Shown here: positions 26,801 through 35,758 of the stretch, in pieces
Numbering within the stretch: position 1 is the first letter of the stretch
How the letters are laid out: every line of letters starts with the position of its first letter
Source: Pyxidicoccus xibeiensis
GTDB lineage: Bacteria > Myxococcota > Myxococcia > Myxococcales > Myxococcaceae
Length of the DNA: 64,000 nt
Assembly (NCBI RefSeq): GCF_024198175.1
Contig: NZ_JAJVKV010000007.1
Coordinates: 62,001-126,000 of the forward strand
Reading direction: 5' to 3'
The notes under the pieces: generated by a model
What the model was told of the DNA's origin: nothing
Databases searched by the model: none
The model's input: the letters and a program-made list of their open reading frames with translations, nothing else
Translations under genes and position numbers: made by a program

Positions 26801-29775
26801 GACTGGTAGCTGTAGGTGCCGTTGGCCTGCTGCGTGAGCACGGATACCCAGCGCCGCTCCACCAGCTCCGCCTTCAACCCCTGCACCGCCAGCTTCTTCA
26901 GCGTGGGGTCCACGGCAATGAAATGCACCTCGCGCGCGGAGCCCTTGCTCAGGTACGCCAGGGCGCCATCCGGCTTGAAGCCGATGAGGTACGGCAGCGG
27001 AGACACCAGCAGCGACGCCTCGGAGGACACGCCCCGGCCGCCCTCGGCCTCGTAGCCCTCCGCCAGGAAGGACACGCGCCAGGTGGCCTTCTCGAACTTC
27101 TCAAGGCCCAGCTCCAGCGCCACCTCGCCATTCTCGTCGGTGGTGGTGTCCTCCAGGCGCTCGGTGAAGCTGCGCGGAGCGCGCAGCGGGTCATGGAAGA
27201 GGTAGCCGGGGTGCTTGCGGAAGCTGGGGTACGCCGGGCTGAGGGACACCTCGGCGGACACGCGCCGGTCCGCGGCGGGGATGCCGAAGAGGTTCTTCAG
27301 CGTCACCAGGCCCTTGAGCTCCTTCGGGGGCACCCAGCCCTCGGTGTTCTCGGCGCTGAAGCGGGTGGTGATGCGCATGCGGTCCGGCAGGAACTCCTCC
27401 ACGCGCACGGTGGTGGAGCCCAGGTGGTTGCCCCGCTGGCCGTCCTTCACCACGTACAGGTTCACCTGGTAGTTGCCCGTGGGGGACGTCTCGTCCGTCG
27501 TGTACTGGAACCCCTCCAGGCCCATGGCGGAGAGGACGACCTTCTTCTTCTGGACCTCCAGGCCCCGCGGGTCGATGACGGCCACCTCCAGCGGCAGGCC
27601 GGTGGGCGGGCGGCTCCAGTCGGAGGCCTTCACCACCAGGCCCACGTGGAAGGTGTCCCCGGGGCGGTACAGGCCGCGGTCGGAGAACAGGAAGGCGGAG
27701 AGCCGCTCCGGCGTGGAGCCGCTCGTCATGCCGCCCACGTCGAAGCGGCTGAAGTTGAGCTGCCGGTCGGTGCGTTGGACGGGGATGAAGGCGAAGTCCT
27801 CGCCCTTGCGCGCCAGGTACACGACGGGCGTCTGCTCGCGGCGGAAGTCCGTCAGCCTGGGGATGGCGGCGTGGCCGTCCGCGTCCGTGGTGGCGCTCAC
27901 CACCGGCAGGCCGTTCTTCCCCAGCACGCTCACCGTCACGCCCTCGGCGGGCAGGCCGGAGCCGAGGCTCTGCACGAACACGTCATGCGAGCCGTCCGAG
28001 TTGTCCTTCACCACCAGGCCCAGGTCCGTCACCAGCAGCAGCCGGGTGTCCTCCTGTCCCGTGGACCGGTCATGCGCCACATCCCAGCTCTTGACCTTGA
28101 AGAAGAACAGGCCGCGCCGGGCCTCGGGAGTGTCCTTGGGCGTGAGGTAGGGGGCCAGGTCGAAGGCGGCGTACTGCGCCTTGCCCCGGCCGGCACCTTC
28201 CAGCGGGCGCACCTCGGAGAAGCCCTCGGAGATGTTCTCCGCGTCGAACCGGTAGTTCTGGAAGTAGGGATGGGAGAAGCGGCCCTCGGTCTGCGTCACC
28301 AGGTGGTTGAGGTGGTTCGGCAGCACGCGGCCCAGCTCGAAGCGCAGCGCCTGGACGTCGCGCGACAGCACGGTGACCTTCTTCTCGCCCGCGAGGCTGA
28401 GCAGCGCACCCGCGTGGAGGATGCTCACCTCCTCCGGGAAGGGCGGCACGTCGAGGACGGTGTTGTACTCCTCGGCCAGCACGTAGCCGCCCGCGGACTG
28501 CATGCCCTTTCCGAGCCGCACGTAGAGGTAGCGCCCCACGTCCGCGCGGATGCGGAAGCTGTGCAGCGTGGCGTACTCCTTGTCCGCGGCGATGGGGTCC
28601 AGCTTCAGCCGGGCGGGGGCCGTGAGCAGCTCCTGACCGATGTGCCCCACGCCCTGGTTGGCCCAGTTCGCGTTGGGCTCCACGGGCTGGCCGTCCTTCG
28701 CCGGACGGTCCTTGGGGAGCACCCAGACCTGGAGATGCTTGCGCAGCTCCGCCTCGGTGACGCCGGTGGAGAGGTTGATGATGAGCACCTGCTCCGGCTC
28801 GTAGCGGTCGTTGCGCACGAGCGACACCTCGACCCCCTGCGCACGGAAGTACGTGTACATGCCGGGGATGCGGACGCTGCGGTCCTGCACCGTCAGGGTG
28901 CCGGCCCCGCCCCGGGATGCGCTGACGCCCGAGTCCAGCACCAGCTTCACGGAGGTGTCCCGGTCCGGAATCGGCATGAGGTCCGACTGGACGTAGGCCT
29001 GTCCCTTCAGCTTGTCGTAGGTGACGGTGAGGGGAATCTCCCGGTAGTCCGTGCCGAGCAGGGAGGTCTTCTCCTGGGGCATGCGCAGCGAGAGCTTGCG
29101 CACGAGCGTGGCCGAGTCCACCGGATGGGAGAAGGTCAGCGTCGCCACCACGCGCTTCTCCTTGGGATTGCGCGGGTCCTCGTAGAACTGCGCGTCGGTG
29201 ATGGAGGCGGAGAATGCGGCGGAGCGGAAGGTAGTCTCGTACGCGTCGAGCAGGATGTGGCTCGGGAACAGCGTCCGGTCCAGGACGACCTTGTACTCCT
29301 GCCCCACGCCCCAGTCCTCGGCCGGGGTGAAGGTGAGCATCCGGTCATTGGCCCAGCGCCACTCACCGCGAACGGCGGGAGTGAGGGTGATGCCGGCCGT
29401 GACGGGCTTGCCAATCGCCTCCAGGGGCGCCACCGAGCCGGTGAAGTGGACGTAGACCGCCCCCGGCGTGGGGACGTCTTCAATCCGCGTCAGCGGAGGG
29501 TGGGTGGCGGAGAGCGAGTAGCTCACCGGCTTGGGGCGGTTCTGGTACCAGCGGTAGCCGGCATCCACCGAGACGGCCAGCAGCACCAGCAGGCCCAGGC
29601 AGAGCGCGATGCCCTTGGGGTGCTGGCGAACCCACGTGCCGCAGCGGCGCACGGTGCGGGCGATGGCGCTGCCCAGCGTGGCGGCCCAGGACGGCGGGGT
29701 CCAGCGAAGCTCTCCGAAGACGCGGGTGGCGAGCCGCGGTCGGGGCGGAGTGGGTTCCGATTCGTTTGAGGACAT
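23842..29775 (-). CDS. yfhM: Bacterial alpha-2-macroglobulin with thioester
   Basis: 1977 residues from ATG 29775 (MSSNESEPTPPRPRL). A ~50-residue cytoplasmic tail and one membrane helix (ALCLGLLVLLAVSVDAGYRWY) anchor a long periplasmic chain of macroglobulin domains. The thioester motif GCTEQ is intact (about Cys1477-Gln1480), followed by the alpha/alpha toroid (AYAHYVLTRNGKVSRQ). Enterobacterial YfhM is a lipoprotein; here the anchor is a helix. Near the C-terminus (about 1855-1895) lies a tract of Ser/Glu/Asp only (EEESESESEPESEESSEGDE), not usual in the family. It traps proteases in the periplasm and partners PbpC, with which it overlaps by 4 bp. Confidence 0.94.
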   Translation of the reverse strand: MSSNESEPTPPRPRLATRVFGELRWTPPSWAATLGSAIARTVRRCGTWVRQHPKGIALCLGLLVLLAVSVDAGYRWYQNRPKPVSYSLSATHPPLTRIEDVPTPGAVYVHFTGSVAPLEAIGKPVTAGITLTPAVRGEWRWANDRMLTFTPAEDWGVGQEYKVVLDRTLFPSHILLDAYETTFRSAAFSASITDAQFYEDPRNPKEKRVVATLTFSHPVDSATLVRKLSLRMPQEKTSLLGTDYREIPLTVTYDKLKGQAYVQSDLMPIPDRDTSVKLVLDSGVSASRGGAGTLTVQDRSVRIPGMYTYFRAQGVEVSLVRNDRYEPEQVLIINLSTGVTEAELRKHLQVWVLPKDRPAKDGQPVEPNANWANQGVGHIGQELLTAPARLKLDPIAADKEYATLHSFRIRADVGRYLYVRLGKGMQSAGGYVLAEEYNTVLDVPPFPEEVSILHAGALLSLAGEKKVTVLSRDVQALRFELGRVLPNHLNHLVTQTEGRFSHPYFQNYRFDAENISEGFSEVRPLEGAGRGKAQYAAFDLAPYLTPKDTPEARRGLFFFKVKSWDVAHDRSTGQEDTRLLLVTDLGLVVKDNSDGSHDVFVQSLGSGLPAEGVTVSVLGKNGLPVVSATTDADGHAAIPRLTDFRREQTPVVYLARKGEDFAFIPVQRTDRQLNFSRFDVGGMTSGSTPERLSAFLFSDRGLYRPGDTFHVGLVVKASDWSRPPTGLPLEVAVIDPRGLEVQKKKVVLSAMGLEGFQYTTDETSPTGNYQVNLYVVKDGQRGNHLGSTTVRVEEFLPDRMRITTRFSAENTEGWVPPKELKGLVTLKNLFGIPAADRRVSAEVSLSPAYPSFRKHPGYLFHDPLRAPRSFTERLEDTTTDENGEVALELGLEKFEKATWRVSFLAEGYEAEGGRGVSSEASLLVSPLPYLIGFKPDGALAYLSKGSAREVHFIAVDPTLKKLAVQGLKAELVERRWVSVLTQQANGTYSYQSARRDTVVRTRELPLGEGGFKYALSTEQPGDFVVLVKDAEGTELSRVEYSVAGHANLTRALEKNAELEVKLARQDYAPGDDIELSIKAPYTGAGLITIERDRVYAWKWFKADATSTVQTIRLPPGLEGNGYVNVAFVRAMDSQEIFMSPLSYGVVPFSVSRESRALSVTLTSADKARPGEPYRIRYRGNRAGKAVVFAVDEGILQVAGYATPDPLAHYFKKRALEVRTGQILDLLLPEFSVSRAVSSMGGDDEGAAAIGKNLNPFKRKRDKPVAYWSGVVDIDETERTLTYHVPDSFNGELRLMAVAVGTESVGAASRRAIIRGPFVITPSVPTFVAPGDEFNVGVAVANSLDGSGKGAEVVLELKTSEHLEVLDEVKRPLKIDEGREASTTFRVRAKKVLGSGSFAFTASLGKERVKQTVDLSVRPPVPFLTSVAGGYVQDGRADLPVPRKLYGAYRTMEVSASPLPVGLARGLATYLEKYPYGCTEQLVSRAFPAVVLKGRRELLGQGPQVADVSFASALETLRSRQNEEGAFGLWAANSYAPTLPSIYALHFLTEAKERGFPVPPELLNRGLTWLTGLVAYSPSSLGQARNLAYAHYVLTRNGKVSRQTVASLREFLDLNYAEQWPKDLTAAYLAATYRLLKQDKEAERVLKSVRIGAPQQTDYAYLYDGLVYDSQVLYLLSRHFPEKLEEVSGKTLADMTKPILDERFNTLSSSYAILGLEAYAQALGAKGMPSRSGAAILEKVADTLRPLTVPEGLFPRVDFSDEASAVRVEGPSAAPLFFQVTQAGYDLELPTQPILQKLEVQRELRSLDGKVVTEVPLGGEVEVHLKLRSLRDALSQVAITDLLPGGFEVVMEKPATPSSEEESESESEPESEESSEGDEGSDEGEGEEQYYSEPEPVAGGWVPPVGSEQSSFAPEYVDIREDRVVLYGQVGSSVTEYIYRIKATNTGQFVMPPAFAEGMYDRSVRARSLGAKVTVLAP

Positions 29776-29958
29776 GGGGTGGGGTGCGGCACGAAGTGCC
29801 TGCTCGGGAGAGAGCAAGCAGGGGGCCAGCCACGCGGGGATGAAAGCACGACTGACGTCCGGACCTGAAACCGGCACGCCGTGGGTGGCGGGCCACGCGT
29901 GGGTGTGCGTCCGGGGCCGCGAGGTGAAGACGACTGTGGCTGCCTGGCCGCTCGCTCG

Positions 29959-31191
29959 TCAGCGGGAGCCGGAGGGCTCACCCGGCCACGGTGTGCGGAA
30001 GGTCCGGCGGGACCCGTCCCGCTGCGGCGGCGCGGGCCGCGCGGGCGGGCCCGGCGCCACCTGGGGAGGAGGTGACTCGAGGGACGGGTCGCGCTCCACG
30101 ACGACGACCGGAGGCGTCCCCCACAGCTCGCCCGCCACCCACGCGCCGACGACCAGGAGCCCCATGCCCAGGCCTACGGTGAGCGCCAGCAGCGCCATGC
30201 GCCGATTCGTGCTCATTGGGGCGCGCGGGGCGGTGGCGGCCTGCGCGTCCTGTCGTGCCGCGGGCGCTTCGACAGGGGCCGCCAGGGCCGGCGGCGGAGC
30301 CATCGGAACTTCCCGAGCAGCTCGGAGGGCAGCGAGCGCTTCGGCCGCGGAGGCGAACCGCCCCGAGCGCTTCGGAGCCAGCAGCCGGCCGAGGAAGTCC
30401 CGGAGCCGGGAGGAGCCCTGGACGTGCTTCTCGAAGGAGAGCGCCATCCCCTCATCGAGCAGGTCCGACGGCATGCGTCCGCTGAGCGCGTGGACCAGCG
30501 TGGCGCCCAGTGCATAGAGGTCACTGGAGGGCTCCACCGTCCCGCCGAGCTGCTCAGGAGGCATGTAGCCGAAGGTACCCACCAGCGTGGAGCCGTGAGT
30601 CACGTCGCGGGCCAGATGCCGGGCGGCGCCGAAGTCCACCAGCGCCACGCGCCCGTCCGGGCGGAGGATGAGGTTGGCGGGCTTCACGTCCCGGTGGAGG
30701 AGCGCGGGCGTGCGCTCGTGCAGGGCCTGGAGCGTCCGGAGCACCTGCTCGGCCAGTGCCCACGTCTCGTCCTCGTCCAGGCGCTGCCGTTCGATGCGCT
30801 GGAGGAGCGACTCCCCCTCCAGGAACTCCTGGGCGAGGTAGAGCCGCGTCCCCACCCCGCTCCCCTCTTTGAAGCTCGCGACGAAGCGGGGGATGTCGGG
30901 GTGGCTCAGCGAGCGGAGCACCGCGGCCTCGCGCTCGAAGGCATCGAGTTGCTCCACACCGGGCACCAGCGCGAAGAGCAGCTCCTTGAGCGCCACGGGG
31001 CGCCCCTCCGGGCCCTCCGCGAGGTACACCCGGCCATGCACGGACTGGGAGATGAGCCGCCGGATGCGGTAGCCGCCCGGGGCCACCGCCGCACCGCAGT
31101 GGTCGCACCGGGGGCCTTCGAGGGGCGCCTCGCAGACCACACACGAAGCCCTGTCCTCCCGGCTCCCCGACACGGACTGGACGCGCTCCAA
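29959..31191 (-). CDS. Membrane Ser/Thr protein kinase with N-terminal zinc ribbon
   Basis: 410 residues. Residues 17-33 form a zinc ribbon (CVVCEAPLEGPRCDHCG). The kinase domain follows: ATP-site Lys in PVALKELL, catalytic HRDVKPAN, DFGAARHL, GTFGYMPPEQ. A Pro/Ala linker leads to a single membrane helix (MALLALTVGLGMGLLVVGAWVAG) and a Pro-rich outer tail, so the kinase is cytosolic. The glycine loop is degenerate (ISQSVHGRV). I chose the TTG at 31191 because GGGAGG lies six bases ahead of it; a GTG six codons later lacks one. It lies downstream of the symporter gene but is separated from it by a hairpin. Confidence 0.9.
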   Translation of the reverse strand: MERVQSVSGSREDRASCVVCEAPLEGPRCDHCGAAVAPGGYRIRRLISQSVHGRVYLAEGPEGRPVALKELLFALVPGVEQLDAFEREAAVLRSLSHPDIPRFVASFKEGSGVGTRLYLAQEFLEGESLLQRIERQRLDEDETWALAEQVLRTLQALHERTPALLHRDVKPANLILRPDGRVALVDFGAARHLARDVTHGSTLVGTFGYMPPEQLGGTVEPSSDLYALGATLVHALSGRMPSDLLDEGMALSFEKHVQGSSRLRDFLGRLLAPKRSGRFASAAEALAALRAAREVPMAPPPALAAPVEAPAARQDAQAATAPRAPMSTNRRMALLALTVGLGMGLLVVGAWVAGELWGTPPVVVVERDPSLESPPPQVAPGPPARPAPPQRDGSRRTFRTPWPGEPSGSR

Positions 31192-31205
31192 GGTGCACCT
31201 CCCGG

Positions 31206-31228
31206 CGGGCCCCAGTCTACGGGGCCCG
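31206..31228 (-). terminator. Hairpin after the symporter operon
   Basis: CGGGCCCC and GGGGCCCG pair perfectly (8 bp, 7-base loop) between the symporter stop (31256) and the kinase start (31191). There is no T-run. It probably ends the deacetylase/symporter operon. Confidence 0.45.
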
Positions 31229-31255
31229 GCGCGGGTGATGCGAATCGCGGGCCAG

Positions 31256-32971
31256 CTAGCTCCCCGTCGCCGCCGGGGCGGGCTCCGGCGCCCTGGGCAG
31301 CACGGTCTGGACCACCAGGCTCAGCACCACCACCAGCGTGCAGCCGATGACGTTGAACCACAGGTAGCCGATGTCGCTCAGCATGAAGAGGGCAATCACC
31401 GTCGACTGCGAGATGACGGCGGCGATGAACACCGCGTGCCCGCGCACGTGCTTGACGAAGAAGGCCACCAGGAAGAGGCCCAGCACCGTGCCGTAGAAGA
31501 TGGACCCCAGGATGTTCACGGCCTGGATGAGGTTGTCGAGCAGCGACGCGAACGTCGCGAAGCTGACGGCCACCAGCCCCCAGAACACGGTGAACAGCTT
31601 GGACGCCACCAGCACGTGCTTGTCCGACGCGTCCTGGCGGAACACCCGCCGGTAGAAGTCCACCGTCGTCGTGGCGCCCAGGGCGTTCAGCTCGCTGGCG
31701 ATGGAGCTCATCGCCGCCGCGAGGATGACCGCGATGAGCAACCCGAAGAGGCCATTGGGCAGCCAGCGCTTCACGAAGCCGATGAAGATGTAGTCGGAGT
31801 CCTTGGTCTCCACGCCCGGCAGCGCGCGGGCCACCACCGCCTTGGCCTCCTTGCGGACGTCACTGGCCTGCTTCGCCGCGCTCCGCAGCGCCTCTCGCGA
31901 GGTGGCCTCGGTCGCCGCGTCGCCCGCCTCGCGCGCCGCGAGGAAGCGCTCCACCTCCGCGCGCTTGCCCGACTGCACCTGCTCCCACTTCGCCTCGACC
32001 GCGGCGTACTCCCCCGCCTGCGCGGTGCCCTGCACGCGCTCACGGAGCGGCTCGTTGAACAGCAGGGGCGGCGTGCTGAACTGGTAGAAGACGAAGACGA
32101 GGATTCCGACGAAGAGGATGAGGAACTGCATCGGAATCTTCAGCACGCCGTTGAACAGCAGTCCCAGCCGGCTCTCGGTGATGGAGCGCCCCGTCAGGTA
32201 GCGGCCCACCTGCGACTGGTCCGTGCCGAAGTACGACAGGGACAGGAAGAGGCCGCCGGTGATGCCGGACCAGAAGTTGTAGCGGTCCTGCACGTCCAGG
32301 TCGAAGCTCACCACGTTCATCCGGCCAAAGGCGCCCGCCACGTCCACGGCCTTGCCGAACGAGATGTGCTCGGGCAGCCGCCACACGATGACGATGGCGG
32401 CCACCACCATGCCGCCCATCATCACCACCATCTGCTGCTTCTGCGTCTGGCTGACGGCGTTGGAGCCGCCCGTCACCGTGTAGACGATGACCAGCGCGCC
32501 CATGGCCACCACCGTGGGCTCCAGCGGCCAGCCGAGGATGGTGGAGAGGATGATGGACGGGGCGTAGATGGTGATGCCCGCCGCCAGCCCGCGCTGGATG
32601 AGGAAGAGGAACGCGCCCAGCAGGCGCGTCTTCAGGTCGAAGCGCGACTCCAGGTACTGGTACGCGGTGATGACGTTCAGCCGGTAGTAGATGGGGACGA
32701 AGACCGCGCTGATGATGATCATCGCAATCGGCAGTCCGAAGTAGAACTGCACGAAGCGCATCCCGTCCTCGTACGCCTGCCCGGGGACGGAGAGGAAGGT
32801 GATGGCGCTCGCCTGCGTGGCCATCACCGACAGGCCGATGGTGGGCCACTTCAGCTCACGGGCCCCGCGCAGGTAGTCCTCGCTGGTGGTGGCCTTGCGA
32901 GCCTTCCAGAGTCCCCACACCACGATGAACGCCGTCGTCCCGCCGAGGACCAGCCAGTCGAGCAGTGTCAC
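31256..32971 (-). CDS. Sodium:solute symporter (SSS family)
   Basis: 571 residues with about 13 hydrophobic segments and the SSS fold: KARKATTSEDYLRGARELKWPTIGLSVMATQASAITFLSVPGQAY at the N-terminus, GGLFLSLSYFGTDQSQVGRYLTG in the middle, and LAAAMSSIASELNALGATTTVDFYRRVF later (Na+ site helix). A charged soluble insertion of about 85 residues (about 328-410) separates two membrane segments. The GTG start at 32971 overlaps the upstream small-protein stop by 4 bp. Third gene of the PIG-L/small protein/symporter operon. The substrate cannot be read from sequence; context suggests a sugar-acid or amino-sugar conjugate. Confidence 0.92.
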   Translation of the reverse strand: MTLLDWLVLGGTTAFIVVWGLWKARKATTSEDYLRGARELKWPTIGLSVMATQASAITFLSVPGQAYEDGMRFVQFYFGLPIAMIIISAVFVPIYYRLNVITAYQYLESRFDLKTRLLGAFLFLIQRGLAAGITIYAPSIILSTILGWPLEPTVVAMGALVIVYTVTGGSNAVSQTQKQQMVVMMGGMVVAAIVIVWRLPEHISFGKAVDVAGAFGRMNVVSFDLDVQDRYNFWSGITGGLFLSLSYFGTDQSQVGRYLTGRSITESRLGLLFNGVLKIPMQFLILFVGILVFVFYQFSTPPLLFNEPLRERVQGTAQAGEYAAVEAKWEQVQSGKRAEVERFLAAREAGDAATEATSREALRSAAKQASDVRKEAKAVVARALPGVETKDSDYIFIGFVKRWLPNGLFGLLIAVILAAAMSSIASELNALGATTTVDFYRRVFRQDASDKHVLVASKLFTVFWGLVAVSFATFASLLDNLIQAVNILGSIFYGTVLGLFLVAFFVKHVRGHAVFIAAVISQSTVIALFMLSDIGYLWFNVIGCTLVVVLSLVVQTVLPRAPEPAPAATGS

Positions 32972-33132
32972 GAGTACGCCTCGGTGAGCGCCCAGAACAG
33001 GGCGACGAACAGGACGAAGGTGCCGAGCACCACGAGGTAGATGTTGCGCCAGGACCCGAGCAGGGGCGGCACGTCATCCATCTCGGGGCGGGGCGAAGCG
33101 GGCTTCTCCAGCGAAGGACCGGGTGTGCTCAT
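32968..33132 (-). CDS. 54-residue single-helix membrane protein
   Basis: ATG 33132 to TGA 32968. The first ~28 residues are soluble and Pro-rich ([20 protein letters not shown]), followed by one helix (NIYLVVLGTFVLFVALFWAL) and a five-residue tail. It overlaps the PIG-L gene upstream (ATGA) and the symporter downstream (GTGA) by 4 bp each, so it is translated between them. Small one- or two-helix partners encoded next to SSS symporters are known (for example DUF485 with acetate permease, DUF997 with PanF). I infer an accessory subunit of the symporter. I cannot assign it to a named family. Confidence 0.82.
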   Translation of the reverse strand: MSTPGPSLEKPASPRPEMDDVPPLLGSWRNIYLVVLGTFVLFVALFWALTEAYS

Positions 33133-35615
33133 TGTGCGAGGACGTTCGCCAGGAGGCGGTAGGCGCCGGGTACACCGGCGGGGAGCTGACGGAAGAAGGC
33201 CAGCCCCGTATAGGCAAAAGTGCCTTTTCCGTGACGGGTGACCAGGAGCGAGCCCTGCAGCGGCGCCTCACCGGGGTCGCTCATCGCGAACACCGGGCGG
33301 TAGCGCTCGTCCCACTTGGAGGCGAAGTAGAGGCCACGCTCCTGGACCCAGCCCTCGAAGTCGGCGGCCGTCAGCGCGTTGGGCGCACGCAGCAGCGGGT
33401 CGTTCGGCGTGACGGGCGTCATGGCCGCCGTCTCGTCCGTGACGCGCTCCCGGCCAATCTCCAGCGGGTGCGGGCCGACGAAGGTGGTGAGCGGGCCCAC
33501 GCGGCTATTGGTGTTGTACTGCACCACCAGTCGCCCTCCCCCCTCCACGTACTTCAGCAGCCGCTCGCGGTGCACGGCGAGGCGCGGGTTGGCGTTGAAG
33601 GCGCGCACGCCCACGAGGATGGCCTCGAAGCGCTCCAGCTTCTCGCCGGCCAGCCGCTCCTCGGGCAGCACCGTCACCTCGTACCCCACCGCCGCCAGGC
33701 TCTCCGCCACGCGGTCTCCCGGCCCGGGGATGTAGCCGATGCGCTTCACCTTCGTGGCCAGCGCGAACGGCACCAGCGACGCCTCCGACGGCTGCCGCAC
33801 CGCCTGCGGAGGGATGTGCTCGTACGACACCGTGCGGAGGCGCCACGACTCGGTGCGGCCGCCGCTCTCGACGATGGCGCGCAGCCGCCCCTTCGCCGTG
33901 GCGCCCTTCGGAGGCGTCACCGAGAAGAGCACGGTGCGCTCGTCCCCGCGCGCGGCGAGCTGGAACGGAACCTCCGCGGGCTCCACGCGCCAGCCCTGCG
34001 GCACCTCCAGCCGGGCCTTGCCCGAGGCCTCACCCCTGCCCGCCGCCAGCACCACGGAGACGGACTGGGAGGCGCCATTGGGGAACATGAGCACGTCCCG
34101 CGCGAGCGTCGCGGTGACGGCGGGGACGATTTCGAGCGCGCGGTACAGCTCCCCGCGCACCGGGTCCGTCCACACGTAGACCACCGGCCGCGTCACGCTG
34201 ATGCGCCGGCCGCTCGCCTCGTAGACGAAGGTCACCGCCAGCGCGGGCCCGCCCTCGGGCTGGCCGGTGAGCGCGCGGTCCGCGCCCTCCAGGGTGAAGA
34301 GGCCGCCCATGACGGGCTTGCGCAGCCAGTACGGCGTGGAGATGGTCGCATCGTCCGGGAGCTTCACCTTCCGCGACAGCTTGAAGGGCGCATGGCCGGC
34401 CAGCGCGGTGTTGGTGGCCACCGCCTCACCGCCCGGCAGCGTCACGCTCACCAGCCGGAGCCCGGCGGGCGAGCGGTTCAGCGCCGTCAGGTTCAGCTCC
34501 ACCTGCGTGCCCGGCACCGCCGTGGGCTCGGCCGCACGGGCCTCCAGGAACAGGCCCGCGCACGCGGCCAGCAGCGCCTCCGTCTCACGCAGCTTGTAGG
34601 CCTTCCACGGGTGGTCCTCGGGCAGCGCGGACAGCGCCTCGTGGACGCGGACCAGCGCGGGGACGCTGCGGTGGGGCGCGCGGACGTCGAAGCCCTTCAC
34701 CGCCTCGTCCACCGCGCGGGCCACGGCCTCGGTGCCGCTCCAGCGCTTCCACGTGAGGTCCAGCCCCTCGAACACGTCGGCCTTCGGGCGCGTCCCGGCC
34801 AGCGGCGAGAAGTACTCCAGCAGCGGCCCGCGCTCGGCCGGCACACCGAAGCCCTGGCTCTTGTGCTGGCTGCGGCTCTCCGCCGAGACCTCACCCCAGG
34901 AGCGCCCGAGCAGCGGGTCGTAGCCGCCCACGTCCACCTTCAGGTAGCCGGACATGTCCGCGTCGGGCTTCAGGTTCCAGGTGGAGACGTTGTGCAGCAG
35001 CCGGTCCGCCTTCCACGGCTTCACCTCGGGGAGCTGCTCGGGGAAGCGCTTCGGGTCGGCCGCGGCGACGAAGGCCTCCGCCGCGAGCAGCGCGGACGCG
35101 GTGTGGTGGCCATGGTTGGGCGGATTCGTGGAGAAGCGCGTGACGATGACGTCCGGCCGGAAGCGGCGGATGGCGAGCACGACGTCCGCCAGCACCTCGT
35201 CATGGCCCCAAATCTTCAGCGCCTCGTCCGCGCTCTTCGTGTAGCCGAAGTCCCGCGCGCGCGTGAAGAGCTGCTCGGCGCCGTCCACGCGCCGTGCCGC
35301 GAGCAGCTCGTACGTGCGGATGAGCCCGAGCAGCTCGTCCTGCTCGGTGCCGATGAGGTTCTGCCCGCCGTCGCCGCGCGTGAGGGAGAGGTAGCCGGCG
35401 CGCAGGCCGCGCTCCCCCACCAGCCACGCCAGGAAGCGCGTGTTCTCGTCGTCGGGGTGGGCCGCCACGTAGAGGACGCTGCCCGTCACCCCGAGCCGCC
35501 GCAGGCCCGCCGCGACTTCACCTGCATGGGGTTGCCGGGGAGCTTGCGCCATTGCCGACGACCCGAATCCGAGGCTCATGACCAGCGCCATTCCAAAGCT
35601 GAGCAGGTTCCGCAT
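33129..35615 (-). CDS. Secreted PIG-L (LmbE-like) deacetylase, long multidomain form
   Basis: 828 residues. Signal peptide [25 protein letters not shown]. The PIG-L zinc deacetylase domain has [10 protein letters not shown] (about 50-58), [13 protein letters not shown] and the later His of [11 protein letters not shown]. After ~300 residues of extra domain ([14 protein letters not shown] onwards) come Ig-like regions ([22 protein letters not shown]) and a C-terminal Rossmann-type segment ([21 protein letters not shown], with VVQYNTNSR). It removes acetyl groups from an N-acetylglucosamine-type substrate outside the cytosol. First gene of the operon; divergent from bshC across 143 bp. The cytosolic paralogue bshB is the third enzyme class member in this island. 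Confidence 0.9.
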   Translation of the reverse strand: MRNLLSFGMALVMSLGFGSSAMAQAPRQPHAGEVAAGLRRLGVTGSVLYVAAHPDDENTRFLAWLVGERGLRAGYLSLTRGDGGQNLIGTEQDELLGLIRTYELLAARRVDGAEQLFTRARDFGYTKSADEALKIWGHDEVLADVVLAIRRFRPDVIVTRFSTNPPNHGHHTASALLAAEAFVAAADPKRFPEQLPEVKPWKADRLLHNVSTWNLKPDADMSGYLKVDVGGYDPLLGRSWGEVSAESRSQHKSQGFGVPAERGPLLEYFSPLAGTRPKADVFEGLDLTWKRWSGTEAVARAVDEAVKGFDVRAPHRSVPALVRVHEALSALPEDHPWKAYKLRETEALLAACAGLFLEARAAEPTAVPGTQVELNLTALNRSPAGLRLVSVTLPGGEAVATNTALAGHAPFKLSRKVKLPDDATISTPYWLRKPVMGGLFTLEGADRALTGQPEGGPALAVTFVYEASGRRISVTRPVVYVWTDPVRGELYRALEIVPAVTATLARDVLMFPNGASQSVSVVLAAGRGEASGKARLEVPQGWRVEPAEVPFQLAARGDERTVLFSVTPPKGATAKGRLRAIVESGGRTESWRLRTVSYEHIPPQAVRQPSEASLVPFALATKVKRIGYIPGPGDRVAESLAAVGYEVTVLPEERLAGEKLERFEAILVGVRAFNANPRLAVHRERLLKYVEGGGRLVVQYNTNSRVGPLTTFVGPHPLEIGRERVTDETAAMTPVTPNDPLLRAPNALTAADFEGWVQERGLYFASKWDERYRPVFAMSDPGEAPLQGSLLVTRHGKGTFAYTGLAFFRQLPAGVPGAYRLLANVLAQ

Positions 35616-35758
35616 TCGCGGCGGACCCTATAACAAGGCCCCTGCTCGCGCGCGGCCCGCGTTCGCCCGACATGACGCAGCCAGCCAGGGGAATACGGGG
35701 GGTGCGGGCATGTTGCTTCCCGTGCCGTGCTCCCACCGACCTGTTATCACCCGCCCCC

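Noticed and set aside
24307-29769. An 1820-codon open frame on the plus strand opposite the alpha-2-macroglobulin gene
   Set aside because: The translation is dominated by Arg, His, Gln and Leu and has no recognisable domain; the minus-strand gene has an intact thioester and full family architecture.
35672-35758. An ATG at 35672 as start of bshC
   Set aside because: It would add 29 residues rich in Cys and Pro that do not fit the family; GTG 35759 gives the expected N-terminus.
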